Shown: positions 16,786-25,517, counted from the first letter of the stretch. The stretch: DNA of 64,000 nucleotides from Streptomyces chattanoogensis (GCF_001294335.1 NZ_LGKG01000001.1:310001-374000); one strand, 5' to 3'. Notes: generated by a model from the sequence alone, not told the origin. Translations and numbers: made by a program.

Positions 16786-17153
16786 CGGAGGGAGTGCCGG
16801 CGAGAGCGGGGAGCGCGGACCCCGCGGTGCGGTGCGCGCGGTGTCGACGGCATCACACAAGGTGAGAGAAGCGGCGGGTGCGGTCCGTCGTCCGTCGTGG
16901 AACCCATGGGTAATGAGCGCCCTGTGAGATGGGCATGGTTGGATGCGAAGGAAGCCCCATAGGACATGTCCCAGGGGGATTCAGGGGGCCGGCGCAGGGC
17001 ACGAAGCCGCAGGGGAGCCGCAGGGGGCGCAGCAATCGGGCTGAGTCCGACGGCAATCTGTGGCAGGTTGTCGAGTGGGCCCCCACAAGGGCCCAGGGCG
17101 CCGCGCGGGACACCCCCGGCAGCGGCATCGAGAGCAACCAGCAGGCGGGAATC
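16786..17153. other. Intergenic region before the TPR gene
   Basis: These 368 bases hold no convincing gene, repeat or terminator. An open frame from 16929 joins the TPR gene in phase. Its first 75 codons have no recognisable protein character and the conserved protein begins at 17154, so I read this stretch as leader and promoter DNA. Confidence 0.5.
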
Positions 17154-18155
17154 GTGAGGATCTTCGGCAAGGTACGGCACCGGCCCTCCGCCTCGTGGCG
17201 GCAGGCGACCGACCGCGCTTTCACGCTGATCGGCGACGGCCGTTACGAGGACGCGGGGGCGCTGCTGACCCGGGCCGCGGACATGGAGCCGTGGCTGTCG
17301 GAGTCCTGGTTCAACCTCGCGCTGCTGCACAAGTTCCGGCACGACTGGGAGCAGGCGCGGGCCGCCGGTCTGCGCGCCGTGGCCCTGCTGGACCGCGGGA
17401 CCGGGGCGCCCGACTGGTGGAACGTCGGCATCGCCGCCACCGCCCTGCAGGACTGGCCGCTGGCCCGCCGCGCCTGGCAGGCGTACGGCCTCAGGGTCCC
17501 CGGCGAGGGCTCGCCGTCCGGTGAGCCGGTCGGGATGGCCCTGGGCAGCGCCGCCGTGCGGCTCTCCCCGGAGGGCGAGGCCGAGGTGGTCTGGGGCCGC
17601 CGGCTGGACCCGGCCCGTATCGAGGTGCTGTCCATCCCGCTGCCGTCCTCCGGGCGCCGCTGGGGCGAGGTCGTGCTGCACGACGGCGTCCCGCACGGCG
17701 AGCGGACCACCGCAGCGGGCGCCGACGGCGCCACACGGGCCTATCCGGTCTTCGACGAGATCGAGCTGTGGGCGCCCTCACCGGTCCCCACGTGGGTGGT
17801 CCTCCTGGAGGCCGCCTCGGAGGCCGACCGGGACGCCCTGGAGCGGCTGGCGGCCGATGCGGGCTTCGCCGCCGAGGACTGGTCCTCGTCCGTACGCCTG
17901 CTGTGCCGCACCTGCTCGGAGAGCCGGATGCCCAGCGACGAGGGCGACGGCGAACACCTCGACCCGCACGACCACAGCGAACCGGGCCATCCCGGCCCGC
18001 TCGGCCACCGCACCGCGGGCTCGGGCTCGCTGTGGGTCCCCGAGCGCGAATGCGGTATCGCGGCGCCCGCCGCCCTGGTCCGCGGCCTCCTCGACGGCTG
18101 GGTCGCGGACAGCCCGGACACCCGGGAGTGGCGCGATCTCGAAGAGGTCTGCTGA
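17154..18155 (+). CDS. TPR-containing protein, actinobacterial
   Basis: A 333-residue cytoplasmic protein. Two or three TPR-like helical hairpins lie in residues 15-110 (AFTLIGDGRYEDAGALLTRA, WFNLALLHKF, WWNVGIAATAL). A beta-rich domain about 110-250 follows, and the C-terminus holds a CRTC motif plus a His/Asp/Glu-rich loop near residues 250-290 that might bind metal. The GTG at 17154 is preferred because AGGCGGGA precedes it and conserved sequence begins there. No function is known. The next gene, def, follows 85 bases later in the same direction. Confidence 0.82.
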   Translation: MRIFGKVRHRPSASWRQATDRAFTLIGDGRYEDAGALLTRAADMEPWLSESWFNLALLHKFRHDWEQARAAGLRAVALLDRGTGAPDWWNVGIAATALQDWPLARRAWQAYGLRVPGEGSPSGEPVGMALGSAAVRLSPEGEAEVVWGRRLDPARIEVLSIPLPSSGRRWGEVVLHDGVPHGERTTAAGADGATRAYPVFDEIELWAPSPVPTWVVLLEAASEADRDALERLAADAGFAAEDWSSSVRLLCRTCSESRMPSDEGDGEHLDPHDHSEPGHPGPLGHRTAGSGSLWVPERECGIAAPAALVRGLLDGWVADSPDTREWRDLEEVC

Positions 18156-18193
18156 GCGACGCCCCCGGTCCCCGTAGGCTGTAGGGCGACTCA

Positions 18194-18225
18194 TCAGGGT
18201 TTTCAGGGTTTCAGGGTTTTCAGGA
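18194..18225 (+). repeat. Short tandem repeat TCAGGGTTT(T) before def
   Basis: Three nearly perfect copies of TCAGGGTTT(T) and a partial fourth lie 16 bases before the def start. They run into the probable ribosome site (CAGGAAGG). Confidence 0.75.
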
Positions 18226-18240
18226 AGGCATACGGCGGAC

Positions 18241-18885
18241 ATGGCGCAGCAGCCTGTGTTTGATCAAGACGGTGAGCAGCAGGTGGACCGCGAGTTCATC
18301 GACGATGTGACGGACGCGGCCGAGCGTGAGGCCGCGCACCGCGAGCGCGGCACCTCGCGGCCGATCACGGTCGTCGGCAACCCCGTGCTCCACCAGGAGT
18401 GCAAGGACGTCACCGCGTTCGACGACGAGCTCGCCCAGCTCATCGACGACATGTTCGCCAGCCAGCGCACCGCCGAGGGCGTCGGCCTCGCCGCGAACCA
18501 GATCGGTGTGGACCTGAAGGTCTTCGTCTACGACTGCATGGACGACACGGGCGTGCGGCACGTCGGCGCGGTCTGCAACCCCGTCCTGGACGAGCTGCCG
18601 GCCGAGCGCCGGGTGCTGGACGACTCCAACGAGGGCTGCCTGTCGGTGCCCGGCGCCTACGCCGAGCTGGCCCGCCCCGACTACGCCGTCGTGCGCGGCC
18701 GGAACGCCAAGGGTGAGCCGATCGCCGTCGAGGGCACCGGCTACTTCGCGCGCTGCCTCCAGCACGAGACCGACCACCTCTACGGCTACCTCTACATCGA
18801 CCGGCTCTCCAAGCGGGACCGCAAGGACGCGCTGAAGCAGATGGCGGAGCGGGAGCCGCGGTACCCCGTCGTCGCCAACGACTGA
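18241..18885 (+). CDS. def: Peptide deformylase
   Basis: A 214-residue metalloenzyme that removes the formyl group from nascent proteins. The three family motifs are intact: [10 protein letters not shown] (about residue 80), EGCLSVPG (about 133) and HETDHLYG (about 178). They supply the Cys and two His metal ligands and the catalytic Glu. The N-terminal 35 residues are an acidic extension not needed for catalysis. AGGAAGG lies upstream of the ATG. Streptomyces often has several deformylases, so this may not be the only one. Confidence 0.96.
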   Translation: MAQQPVFDQDGEQQVDREFIDDVTDAAEREAAHRERGTSRPITVVGNPVLHQECKDVTAFDDELAQLIDDMFASQRTAEGVGLAANQIGVDLKVFVYDCMDDTGVRHVGAVCNPVLDELPAERRVLDDSNEGCLSVPGAYAELARPDYAVVRGRNAKGEPIAVEGTGYFARCLQHETDHLYGYLYIDRLSKRDRKDALKQMAEREPRYPVVAND

Positions 18886-18907
18886 CGGACGGGGCCCGCG
18901 GCGGGCC

Positions 18908-20941
18908 TCAGGGCGTGGCCTGGGGCGATGTGTCCTGGGATGACGTGTCCCGGGATGACGTGTCCTGGGGCGGCGTGTCCTGGTAGGCGGTCCAGATCTT
19001 CGGCGGGATGGTCGTCCCCAGCCCCGAGTCCGGACCGCCCACGCCGTTCATCGGCAGCAGTTCGGGCGCGCCCGGCTTGTTGCGGAACATCGTGATGGCG
19101 GTGGTCGGCCCGTCGTCCGCGCTCCCCTTGCTGAAGCTCCCCGCTTCGCCTGGCGCGGCGCCGGTGGAGGGGGCACCGGACGGGCTGCCGACGAACCACG
19201 CCGACTTCATCCGGTCACCGGGTTCGCTGACGCCCGCCGCGACCGGCCGGAAGGGGCCCCGGCCGTCGGAGGTGCCCAGCGTGCGCCAGCCCAGCCCCTC
19301 CAGGATCCCGGTCATCTGCTGGGCGACATCGGGCGACAGGACCTGCGCCGGCTCCGGGTGGTCGAAGCCGTCGAGGGGCTTGCCGTCGAGGGTCATCTTG
19401 GACACCGCGTACGGTTCCGCGTGCACCCCGCCGTTGCTGAAGGTGGTGTAGGCGCTCGCCAGCCGGATCGCGCTGGGGGCGGAGGTGCCGAGCGGGAAGG
19501 TCGGCTCCAGCTGCGCCAGGCTCTCCTCGCGCAGCCCGGCGTTCACGACGAGGTCCCGGATCCGCTCCAGCCCGATGCGCTGCCCGGCCTGCACGAAGGG
19601 CGGGCTCTGGGCGTTCATCAGGGCCCCGCGCAGATCACCCACGGTGCTGTCCCAGTCGCCCGGATTCGCCTCGGCCCCCCATGCCTCGGTCTGCTGCTCC
19701 AGCGACGCCGCCAGCACAAACGGTTTGAACGCCGATCCGGCCGGAACGGCGCTGGTATCGGCGTTGTTGCCGAAGTGCTTCGTCGCATCCGCGCCGCCGT
19801 ACAGCGCGACGATCGCCCCGTCCTTGGGACGTACCGAGGCCGCGCCGAATTGCACAAAGGTGTCGGTCGTGCGCTTCTTCGGGTCGATGGTCTGCTGACG
19901 GACGCTGGTGACCGCCTTTTCCAGGCGGCGGGTGAGCGTTTTGTCGAAGGTGGTGTGAATGCGGTAGCCGCCGCTCGCCAGGTCCTTGTCGGTCAGTCCC
20001 GTACTGCTCTGGATGAATTTATTGGCGACGTCGACGAGATAACCGGTCTGGCCGGCCTGGCTGGTGGGCTTCGCCAGCGCGCGGGGCTCGGGGAACTTGG
20101 TGTACCTGGCCCGCTCCGACGCGCTCATCTTGCCGGTGGCGACCTGCCGGTCGAGGATCCATTTCCAGCGCGCCACGGCCCGCTGGTGATTGGCCTTGCT
20201 CAGCGTCGGGTCGTACTGCTCGGAACCCTTCAGCAGCGCGGCCAGCAGCGCTCCCTGACTCGGGTTGAGCTTCTCGGCGTCGATACCGTAATAGGCGTGC
20301 GCGGCCGCCTGGATTCCGTTGGAACTCCGGCCGAACCAGCTGGTGTTGAGATAGCCGCGCAGAATTTCCCGCTTCGACTTCTGGTTGTTCACCTTCAGCG
20401 AGATGATGAATTCCTTCGCCTTACGGGTGACCGTCTGGTCCTGCGAAAGATAGGTGTTCTTCACATACTGCTGGGTGATCGTGGAGCCGCCCTGGGTGTC
20501 CCCGCCGGACAGCATGTTCACCACGGCGCGGCCGATGCCCTTGAGAGAGACACCGGAATCGCTGTAGAAGGTGGCGTTCTCCGCCGCGATCACGGCGTTC
20601 TCGACCGAATCGGGGACCTTGTCGAGCGTGACGTTCTGGCGGTTGACGGCGCCGACGCTGACCATCTGACTGCCGTCCGCCCAGTAGTAGATGGAGGCTT
20701 CCTGGGCGGCCAGCTCGTTCTCGTTGGGGATGTCGACGCTGATGTAGACGACGACGAACAGGCCGACCAGGCCGCCGATGCACGTCCCGACGGTGCCGAG
20801 CACCAGACGCCACGACGGCAGCCAGCGGCGCAGCCCCGCTCGCCCCTGACGCGGATAGTCGATGATCCGGCGGCGCGGAAGACGGCGCGGAAGACGGCGC
20901 GGCAGGCGACGCAGCAGGCGACGCACCCTGTTCCCCTTCAT
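18908..20941 (-). CDS. Class A PBP-like glycosyltransferase with eroded transpeptidase domain
   Basis: A 677-residue bitopic protein. The cytoplasmic N-terminus has tandem RRLP repeats, one membrane helix lies near residues 45-70, and a GT51 glycosyltransferase domain spans about 90-260. That domain includes ENATFYSDSG with the catalytic Glu, GGSTITQQYVKN, RKAKE and ILRGYLN. A transpeptidase-like domain spans about 320-600. In it SxxK is present as GSAFKPF, but the SxN position reads AQSPPF. The KTG box is missing: the residues before KSAWFVGS are AAGVSEPGDRM. It should polymerise glycan but may not cross-link. The C-terminus is a QDTS repeat tail. It is convergent with def. Confidence 0.88.
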   Translation of the reverse strand: MKGNRVRRLLRRLPRRLPRRLPRRRIIDYPRQGRAGLRRWLPSWRLVLGTVGTCIGGLVGLFVVVYISVDIPNENELAAQEASIYYWADGSQMVSVGAVNRQNVTLDKVPDSVENAVIAAENATFYSDSGVSLKGIGRAVVNMLSGGDTQGGSTITQQYVKNTYLSQDQTVTRKAKEFIISLKVNNQKSKREILRGYLNTSWFGRSSNGIQAAAHAYYGIDAEKLNPSQGALLAALLKGSEQYDPTLSKANHQRAVARWKWILDRQVATGKMSASERARYTKFPEPRALAKPTSQAGQTGYLVDVANKFIQSSTGLTDKDLASGGYRIHTTFDKTLTRRLEKAVTSVRQQTIDPKKRTTDTFVQFGAASVRPKDGAIVALYGGADATKHFGNNADTSAVPAGSAFKPFVLAASLEQQTEAWGAEANPGDWDSTVGDLRGALMNAQSPPFVQAGQRIGLERIRDLVVNAGLREESLAQLEPTFPLGTSAPSAIRLASAYTTFSNGGVHAEPYAVSKMTLDGKPLDGFDHPEPAQVLSPDVAQQMTGILEGLGWRTLGTSDGRGPFRPVAAGVSEPGDRMKSAWFVGSPSGAPSTGAAPGEAGSFSKGSADDGPTTAITMFRNKPGAPELLPMNGVGGPDSGLGTTIPPKIWTAYQDTPPQDTSSRDTSSQDTSPQATP
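18916..18990. repeat. 15-bp tandem repeats encoding the C-terminal QDTS tail
   Basis: Five units begin at 18916, 18931, 18946, 18961 and 18976, with the consensus TGTCCTGGGATGACG. They lie in frame at the end of the PBP-like gene and encode repeated (Q/R)DTS(S/P). Confidence 0.85.
20872..20925. repeat. 12-bp tandem repeats encoding N-terminal RRLP units
   Basis: Units of GGCGCGGAAGAC and variants repeat about four times. They encode RRLP blocks in the cytoplasmic tail of the PBP-like protein. Confidence 0.8.
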
Positions 20942-20980
20942 GCTCCCGTAGACAGTAGGAAACGGCGCTCCGGTTGCCGC

Positions 20981-21026
20981 ACCGGCCGCCCGCTAACAGG
21001 ATGCTCATAATCCGCGGGCGGCCGGT
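20981..21026 (-). terminator. Terminator hairpin after nrdB
   Basis: A perfect 13-bp stem ACCGGCCGCCCGC/GCGGGCGGCCGGT with a 20-base loop lies 24 bases after the nrdB stop. It closes the nrdAB transcript. Confidence 0.7.
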
Positions 21027-21049
21027 GGCCGGACGGGTGCTGCCGTCGG

Positions 21050-22102
21050 CTAGAAGTCGTCGTCGAAGGAGACCGAGCCCTCCACGGCGACCTGGTAGGC
21101 CGAGGCCCGGCGCTCGAAGAAGTTGGTCAGCTCCTGGACGTTCTGCAGCTCCATGAAGGAGAACGGGTTCTCCGAGCCGTAGACGGGCGCGAAGCCGAGG
21201 CGCTGCAGCCGCTGGTCGGCGACGCACTGGAGGTATTCGCGCATCGACTCGGTGTTCATCCCCGGCAGGCCGTCACCGCACAGATCGCGGCCGAACTGCA
21301 GCTCCGCCTCGACGGCCTCCTCGAGCATCTCGGTGACCTGCTGCTCCAGCTTGTCGTCGAAGAGGTCGGGCTCCTCCTGGCGGACCGTGTCCACCACCGA
21401 GAACGCGAAGTCCATGTGCATGGACTCGTCGCGGAACACCCAGTTGGTGCCGGTCGCCAGGCCGTGCAGCAGACCGCGCGAGCGGAACCAGTAGACGTAG
21501 GCGAAGGCACCGTAGAAGAACAGGCCCTCGATGCAGGCCGCGAAGCAGATCAGGTTGAGCAGGAAGCGGCGGCGGTCGGCCTTGGACTCCAGCCGGTCGA
21601 TGCTCTCGACCGAGTCCATCCACTTGAAGCAGAACTGGGCCTTCTCCCGGATGGACGGGATGTTCTCCACGGCCGCGAAGGCGGCGGCGCGGTCGTCCGG
21701 GTCGGGGAGATAGGTGTCCAGCAGCGTCAGATAGAACTGGACGTGCACGGCCTCCTCGAACAGCTGACGGCTCAGGTACAGCCGCGCCTCGGGGGAGTTG
21801 ATGTGCTTGTAGAGGGTCAGGACCAGGTTGTTCGCCACGATCGAGTCGCCGGTGGCGAAGAAGGCGACCAGCCGGCCGATGAGGTGCTGCTCGCCGGGGG
21901 AGAGCTTGGCGAGGTCGGCGACGTCCGAGTGGAGGTCGACCTCCTCCACGGTCCAGGTGTTCTTGATCGCGTCGCGGTAGCGGTCGTAGAAGTCCGGGTA
22001 CCGCATGGGGCGCAGGGTCAGCTCGAAGCCCGGGTCGAGGAGGTTCTTCTCACCGGTGGTGGCGGTGTGCGTGGCCGCGGCGGTGTTCGTTTCGGTGGTC
22101 AT
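21050..22102 (-). CDS. nrdB: Class Ia ribonucleotide reductase, radical-generating subunit
   Basis: A 350-residue R2 protein holding the di-iron/tyrosyl-radical cofactor for aerobic deoxynucleotide synthesis. The metal ligands Glu and His and the radical Tyr are at the canonical spacing in EEAVHVQFY (Glu, +3 His, +7 Tyr). The second half-site is CIEG...FRDESMHMDF. The C-terminus ends in acidic residues (SFDDDF) as needed to dock on NrdA. The start overlaps the nrdA stop by one base (TAATG), so translation is coupled. Expression is expected to fall when B12 is present (see the riboswitch). Confidence 0.97.
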   Translation of the reverse strand: MTTETNTAAATHTATTGEKNLLDPGFELTLRPMRYPDFYDRYRDAIKNTWTVEEVDLHSDVADLAKLSPGEQHLIGRLVAFFATGDSIVANNLVLTLYKHINSPEARLYLSRQLFEEAVHVQFYLTLLDTYLPDPDDRAAAFAAVENIPSIREKAQFCFKWMDSVESIDRLESKADRRRFLLNLICFAACIEGLFFYGAFAYVYWFRSRGLLHGLATGTNWVFRDESMHMDFAFSVVDTVRQEEPDLFDDKLEQQVTEMLEEAVEAELQFGRDLCGDGLPGMNTESMREYLQCVADQRLQRLGFAPVYGSENPFSFMELQNVQELTNFFERRASAYQVAVEGSVSFDDDF

Positions 22103-24534
22103 TACTGGCAGGCCTCGCAGGACTCGGGGTTTTCCAGGGAGCAGGCGACGGCCTCGGAGTCGGCCACCGGCAGCTGTGCGGGAACGGTCGCGGCGCGCGC
22201 GGACTGGGCGATCCGGGTCGCCGGGCGTGACCGCAGGTAGTACGTCGTCTTGATGCCGCGCTTCCAGGCGTAGGCGTACATCGAGCTGAGCTTGCCGATG
22301 GTCGGCGACGCCATGAAGAGGTTCAGGGACTGGCTCTGGTCGAGGTACGGCGTACGGGCCGCGGCCATGTCGATCAGGGCGCGCTGCGGGATCTCCCAAG
22401 CGGTGCGGTAACGGGACCGGACCTCCTCGGGGATCCAGCTCACCTCCTGGACCGAGCCGTTGGCCTCGCGCAGCGCGTCACGGGTCCGCGCGTCCCACAG
22501 GCCCAGCGCCTTGAGCTCCTCGATCAGATAGGCGTTGACCTGCAGGAACTCACCGCTCAGCGTTTCGCGCTTGAAGAGGTTGGAGACCTGCGGCTCGATG
22601 CACTCGTACACCCCCGCGATGGAGGCGATGGTGGCGGTCGGCGCGATCGCCAGCAGCAGGGAGTTGCGCATCCCGGTCTTCGCGATCCGGGTGCGCAGCG
22701 CCGCCCAGCGGTCGGCCCAGCGGGGCTCGGCGTCCGGGTAGTGGTCGGGGTGCAGCACACCGCGGGCGGTACGGGTCGCGGACCAGGCCGGGTGCGGGCC
22801 GTGCCGCTCGGCGAGATCGGCGGAGGCCTCGTACGCGGCGAGCATGATCCGCTCGGAGATCCGGGTCGACAGCTCCCGCGCCTCGGGCGAGTCGAAGGGC
22901 AGCCGCAGCCGGAAGAAGACGTCCTGCAGGCCCATCAGGCCCAGACCGACCGGGCGCCAGCGGGAGTTGGAGGCCCCGGCCTGCTCGGTCGGGTAGAAGT
23001 TGATGTCCACCACGCGGTCGAGGAAGGTGACGGCCGTGCGGACCGTGGCGTCCAGCCGCTCCCAGTCCATCTCACCGTTGTCACCCAGGTGGGCGGCGAG
23101 GTTGACCGAGCCCAGGTTGCAGACCGCGGTCTCCCCGTCGTTGGTCACCTCCAGGATCTCCGTGCACAGGTTGGAGGAGTGCACGACCTGGCCGGGTTCG
23201 GCGGTCTGGTTGGCGGTGCGGTTGGCGGCGTCCTTGAACGTCATCCAGCCGTTGCCGGTCTGCGCCAGGGTGCGCATCATCCGCGAGTACAGCAGCCGGG
23301 CGGGGATCTGCTTGAGCGCCCGGCCGTCGGCCTCGGCCTTGCGGTAGGCGGCGTCGAACTCGTCGCCCCACAGGTCGACCAGCTCCGGAACGTCCGAGGG
23401 GGAGAACAGCGACCAGTCGGCGTCCGCCTCCACCCGGCGCATGAACTCGTCCGGGATCCAGTGCGCGATGTTCAGGTTGTGCGTACGGCGCGCCTCCTCA
23501 CCGGTGTTGTCGCGCAGCTCCAGGAACTCCTCGATGTCGGCGTGCCAGGTCTCCAGGTAGACACAGGCGGCGCCCTTGCGCCGGCCGCCCTGGTTCACCG
23601 CGGCGACGGAGGCGTCCAGGGTGCGCAGGAACGGCACGATGCCGTTGGAGTGGCCGTTGGTGCCCCGGATCAGCGACCCCCGTGCGCGGATCCGGGAGTA
23701 CGAGAGACCGATGCCGCCGGCGTGCTTGGAGAGCCGCGCCACCTGGTGGTAGCGGCCGTAGATCGAGTCCAGCTCGTCCAGCGGGGAGTCCAGCAGATAG
23801 CAGGACGACATCTGCGGGTGGCGGGTGCCGGAGTTGAAGAGCGTGGGGGAGGAGGGCAGGTAGGAGAGCGTGCTGGTCAGGCGGTACAGCTCCGCGACAT
23901 CCGCCAGCGCCCGTGCGGAGTGGTCCTCGGCCAGACCGCAGGCCACCCGGAGCAGGAAGTGCTGGGGCGTCTCGATGACCTGACGGGTGGTGGGGTGCCG
24001 CAGCAGATAGCGCGAGTGCAGCGTCCGCAGTCCGAAGTACCCGAACCGGTCGTCGGCGCCGTCCTGGAGAGCCCTCTCGACCAGGGCGTCCAGCTGCTCC
24101 GCATGGGTCCGTACGAACTCGGCGGTCGCGTCGGCGATCAGGCCCTCGCGGTGGCCGACCTCGACGGAGGCGGAGAAGGCGACCGCCCCCTGTCCGGCCG
24201 CCTCCTCCGCGATGGAGAGGGTCAGCAGACGGGCGGCGAGCCGGGAGTACTGCGGCTCGTCACCGATGAGTCCGGCGGCGGCGTCGATGGCCAGCGCGCG
24301 CAACTCGGCCTCGTCCGAGCCCGGGTGCCGGCCGCGCAGCGCGGCGGCGGCCACCTTTCCGGGGTCGGTCGCGGTCAGGTCCACGGTCAGGTCGGTCAGC
24401 GTGCGCAGCAGGGCAACGCCCGGACCGTCCTGCCCGACCTCGCCCTTCCCGCCGTCGGCGGGGGCGGCAGGCGCAGCCACCGCAGGCTGCACGACCTCGG
24501 CGTCTGACGCGGGCTCCGTTGGCGCGATGGTCAC
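22102..24534 (-). CDS. nrdA: Class Ia ribonucleotide reductase, catalytic subunit
   Basis: An 810-residue R1 protein that reduces ribonucleoside diphosphates. An ATP-cone-like region lies N-terminal (about residues 35-130). Redox cysteines are in SSCYLL and AVCNLGSVNL, and the active-site Cys/Glu are in NLCTEI. The C-terminal CEACQ supplies the thioredoxin-reducible pair. GTG at 24534 has GGGAG about ten bases upstream. The gene follows a cobalamin riboswitch. In Streptomyces a separate B12-dependent class II enzyme takes over when B12 is present. The nrdS regulator that follows nrdB in the published S. coelicolor operon is absent here. Confidence 0.97.
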   Translation of the reverse strand: MTIAPTEPASDAEVVQPAVAAPAAPADGGKGEVGQDGPGVALLRTLTDLTVDLTATDPGKVAAAALRGRHPGSDEAELRALAIDAAAGLIGDEPQYSRLAARLLTLSIAEEAAGQGAVAFSASVEVGHREGLIADATAEFVRTHAEQLDALVERALQDGADDRFGYFGLRTLHSRYLLRHPTTRQVIETPQHFLLRVACGLAEDHSARALADVAELYRLTSTLSYLPSSPTLFNSGTRHPQMSSCYLLDSPLDELDSIYGRYHQVARLSKHAGGIGLSYSRIRARGSLIRGTNGHSNGIVPFLRTLDASVAAVNQGGRRKGAACVYLETWHADIEEFLELRDNTGEEARRTHNLNIAHWIPDEFMRRVEADADWSLFSPSDVPELVDLWGDEFDAAYRKAEADGRALKQIPARLLYSRMMRTLAQTGNGWMTFKDAANRTANQTAEPGQVVHSSNLCTEILEVTNDGETAVCNLGSVNLAAHLGDNGEMDWERLDATVRTAVTFLDRVVDINFYPTEQAGASNSRWRPVGLGLMGLQDVFFRLRLPFDSPEARELSTRISERIMLAAYEASADLAERHGPHPAWSATRTARGVLHPDHYPDAEPRWADRWAALRTRIAKTGMRNSLLLAIAPTATIASIAGVYECIEPQVSNLFKRETLSGEFLQVNAYLIEELKALGLWDARTRDALREANGSVQEVSWIPEEVRSRYRTAWEIPQRALIDMAAARTPYLDQSQSLNLFMASPTIGKLSSMYAYAWKRGIKTTYYLRSRPATRIAQSARAATVPAQLPVADSEAVACSLENPESCEACQ

Positions 24535-24598
24535 GTGATGCTCTCCCTCACTCGGCGGGGGCCGGGAGGGGCGCGCGACGGGCGCGCGCGGGCGTGCG

Positions 24599-24622
24599 GC
24601 ACCCCGTGACGGTCAGGGGTGC
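24599..24622 (-). terminator. Leader hairpin before nrdA
   Basis: GCACCCC/GGGGTGC stem of 7 bp with a ten-base loop, in the nrdAB leader downstream of the riboswitch. It is a candidate part of the expression platform. Confidence 0.35.
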
Positions 24623-24680
24623 GCGGGCACACCGCGCGGCATCCATCAGCCCAACCCTCGGGGCCCGGACGTATCGACGT

Positions 24681-24700
24681 CCGCACCGATGGCGGTGCGG
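24681..24700 (-). terminator. Hairpin immediately 3' of the cobalamin aptamer
   Basis: CCGCACCG/CGGTGCGG, a perfect 8-bp stem with a four-base loop, follows the aptamer. It is the best candidate for the B12-dependent terminator of nrdAB. Confidence 0.5.
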
Positions 24701-24707
24701 GCGTACT

Positions 24708-24845
24708 GTCGGCAGGTCCTCGGACTTCAGGGGCGCGCGAGACGGCCGTACGGCAATCCGGGCGCACTCGTACACCGTTGCGGGACAGTTCCGGATTCCC
24801 ACCGGATTCCCCTGCGGCGACAGCGAGCAAGAGCATACATCTTGT
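24708..24845 (-). ncRNA. Cobalamin (B12) riboswitch upstream of nrdAB
   Basis: On the minus strand the conserved B12-box core is read as GGGGAATCCGGTGGGAATCC, then GGAACTGTCCCGCAACGGT (about 24771-24815). The 3' aptamer element AGTCCGAGGACCTGCC lies at about 24710-24726. Spacing and order match the class-I cobalamin aptamer. A coenzyme-B12 riboswitch controlling the class Ia nrdABS operon is established in Streptomyces. The outer limits of the aptamer are approximate. Confidence 0.9.
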
Positions 24846-25013
24846 GCTGCTCCCCGCGCGCACCCCCACATGTTGTGTCGCTGCCTGATGTTCTCCCATA
24901 CCACTCCCACAGGTGTGCGAACGGCCAACGGCCCCGGTGAGGCCCGGAATGTCGCCCGGATCACGGCCCGGGCGCGCGGGGAGTGCCGCCCGGAACGACG
25001 CCCGGAACGCCCT

Positions 25014-25517
25014 TCAGACCAGCTCCCGCGCAAAGGCCCAGAGCGTGACCTCAGGTATCGGATCCCAGTCCCGCTCCTCGGCGCGCTCGAACCCCAGGCG
25101 GCGGTAGAGCCGGTGGGCGGGCAGCAGTTGCCGCTGACTGGAGAGCACCAGCGCCCGCAGCCCCAGCGCGCGGGCGCGCTCCATACATGCCGTCACCAAC
25201 GCCGCCCCAATTCCTTGCCCGCGCCCCTCGAACTGCACCGCCAGCATCCGGAACTCCCCCTCCCCGGGCCCCGCCAGATCCGCGTACGGACTCCCGTACG
25301 CGGCAAACGTCACGGTCCCGAGCACCGCCCCGCGCCGCGGCTCCACGGCCACCAGCACCTCGGCATGCTCCGCCCGGTGTGCGACCCTGCGCAGGACGGC
25401 GGCGTAGGGATCGCTCTCCCCGAACGCCAGCAGCCCATCGGCCAGATAGGCCTCCACCAGGAGGTCACCCACCGCTGCGAACTCGGCCGGCCGCGCGGGC
25501 CTGATCGTGATGTCCAT
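25014..25517 (-). CDS. GNAT-family N-acetyltransferase
   Basis: A 167-residue acetyltransferase. The acetyl-CoA binding motif A is FRMLAVQFEGRGQGIGAALV (about residues 90-110), and motif B (LYRRLGFERAEERDW) follows near residue 140. The acceptor is unknown. The ATG at 25517 begins the conserved DITIRPARPAEF strand. A longer open frame upstream runs out of phase through the symporter gene and is rejected. It stands apart from the nrd operon and from the symporter pair. Confidence 0.9.
   Translation of the reverse strand: MDITIRPARPAEFAAVGDLLVEAYLADGLLAFGESDPYAAVLRRVAHRAEHAEVLVAVEPRRGAVLGTVTFAAYGSPYADLAGPGEGEFRMLAVQFEGRGQGIGAALVTACMERARALGLRALVLSSQRQLLPAHRLYRRLGFERAEERDWDPIPEVTLWAFARELV

Larger units (their letters stand above)
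24535..25013. other. nrdAB leader and promoter region
   Basis: The 479 bases between nrdA and the GNAT stop hold a cobalamin riboswitch, at least two GC-rich hairpins that could switch transcription, and two CACA-n-TGTG palindromes (24867-24877 and 24908-24917). No gene is visible. Confidence 0.7.

Noticed and set aside
16929..17153. N-terminal extension of the TPR protein
   Set aside because: The 75 added residues have no domain or hydrophobic pattern, and a ribosome site lies before GTG 17154 instead.
18886..18907. GC-rich inverted bases between def and the PBP-like gene as terminator
   Set aside because: The arms leave a loop too short for a hairpin and no better stem is present.
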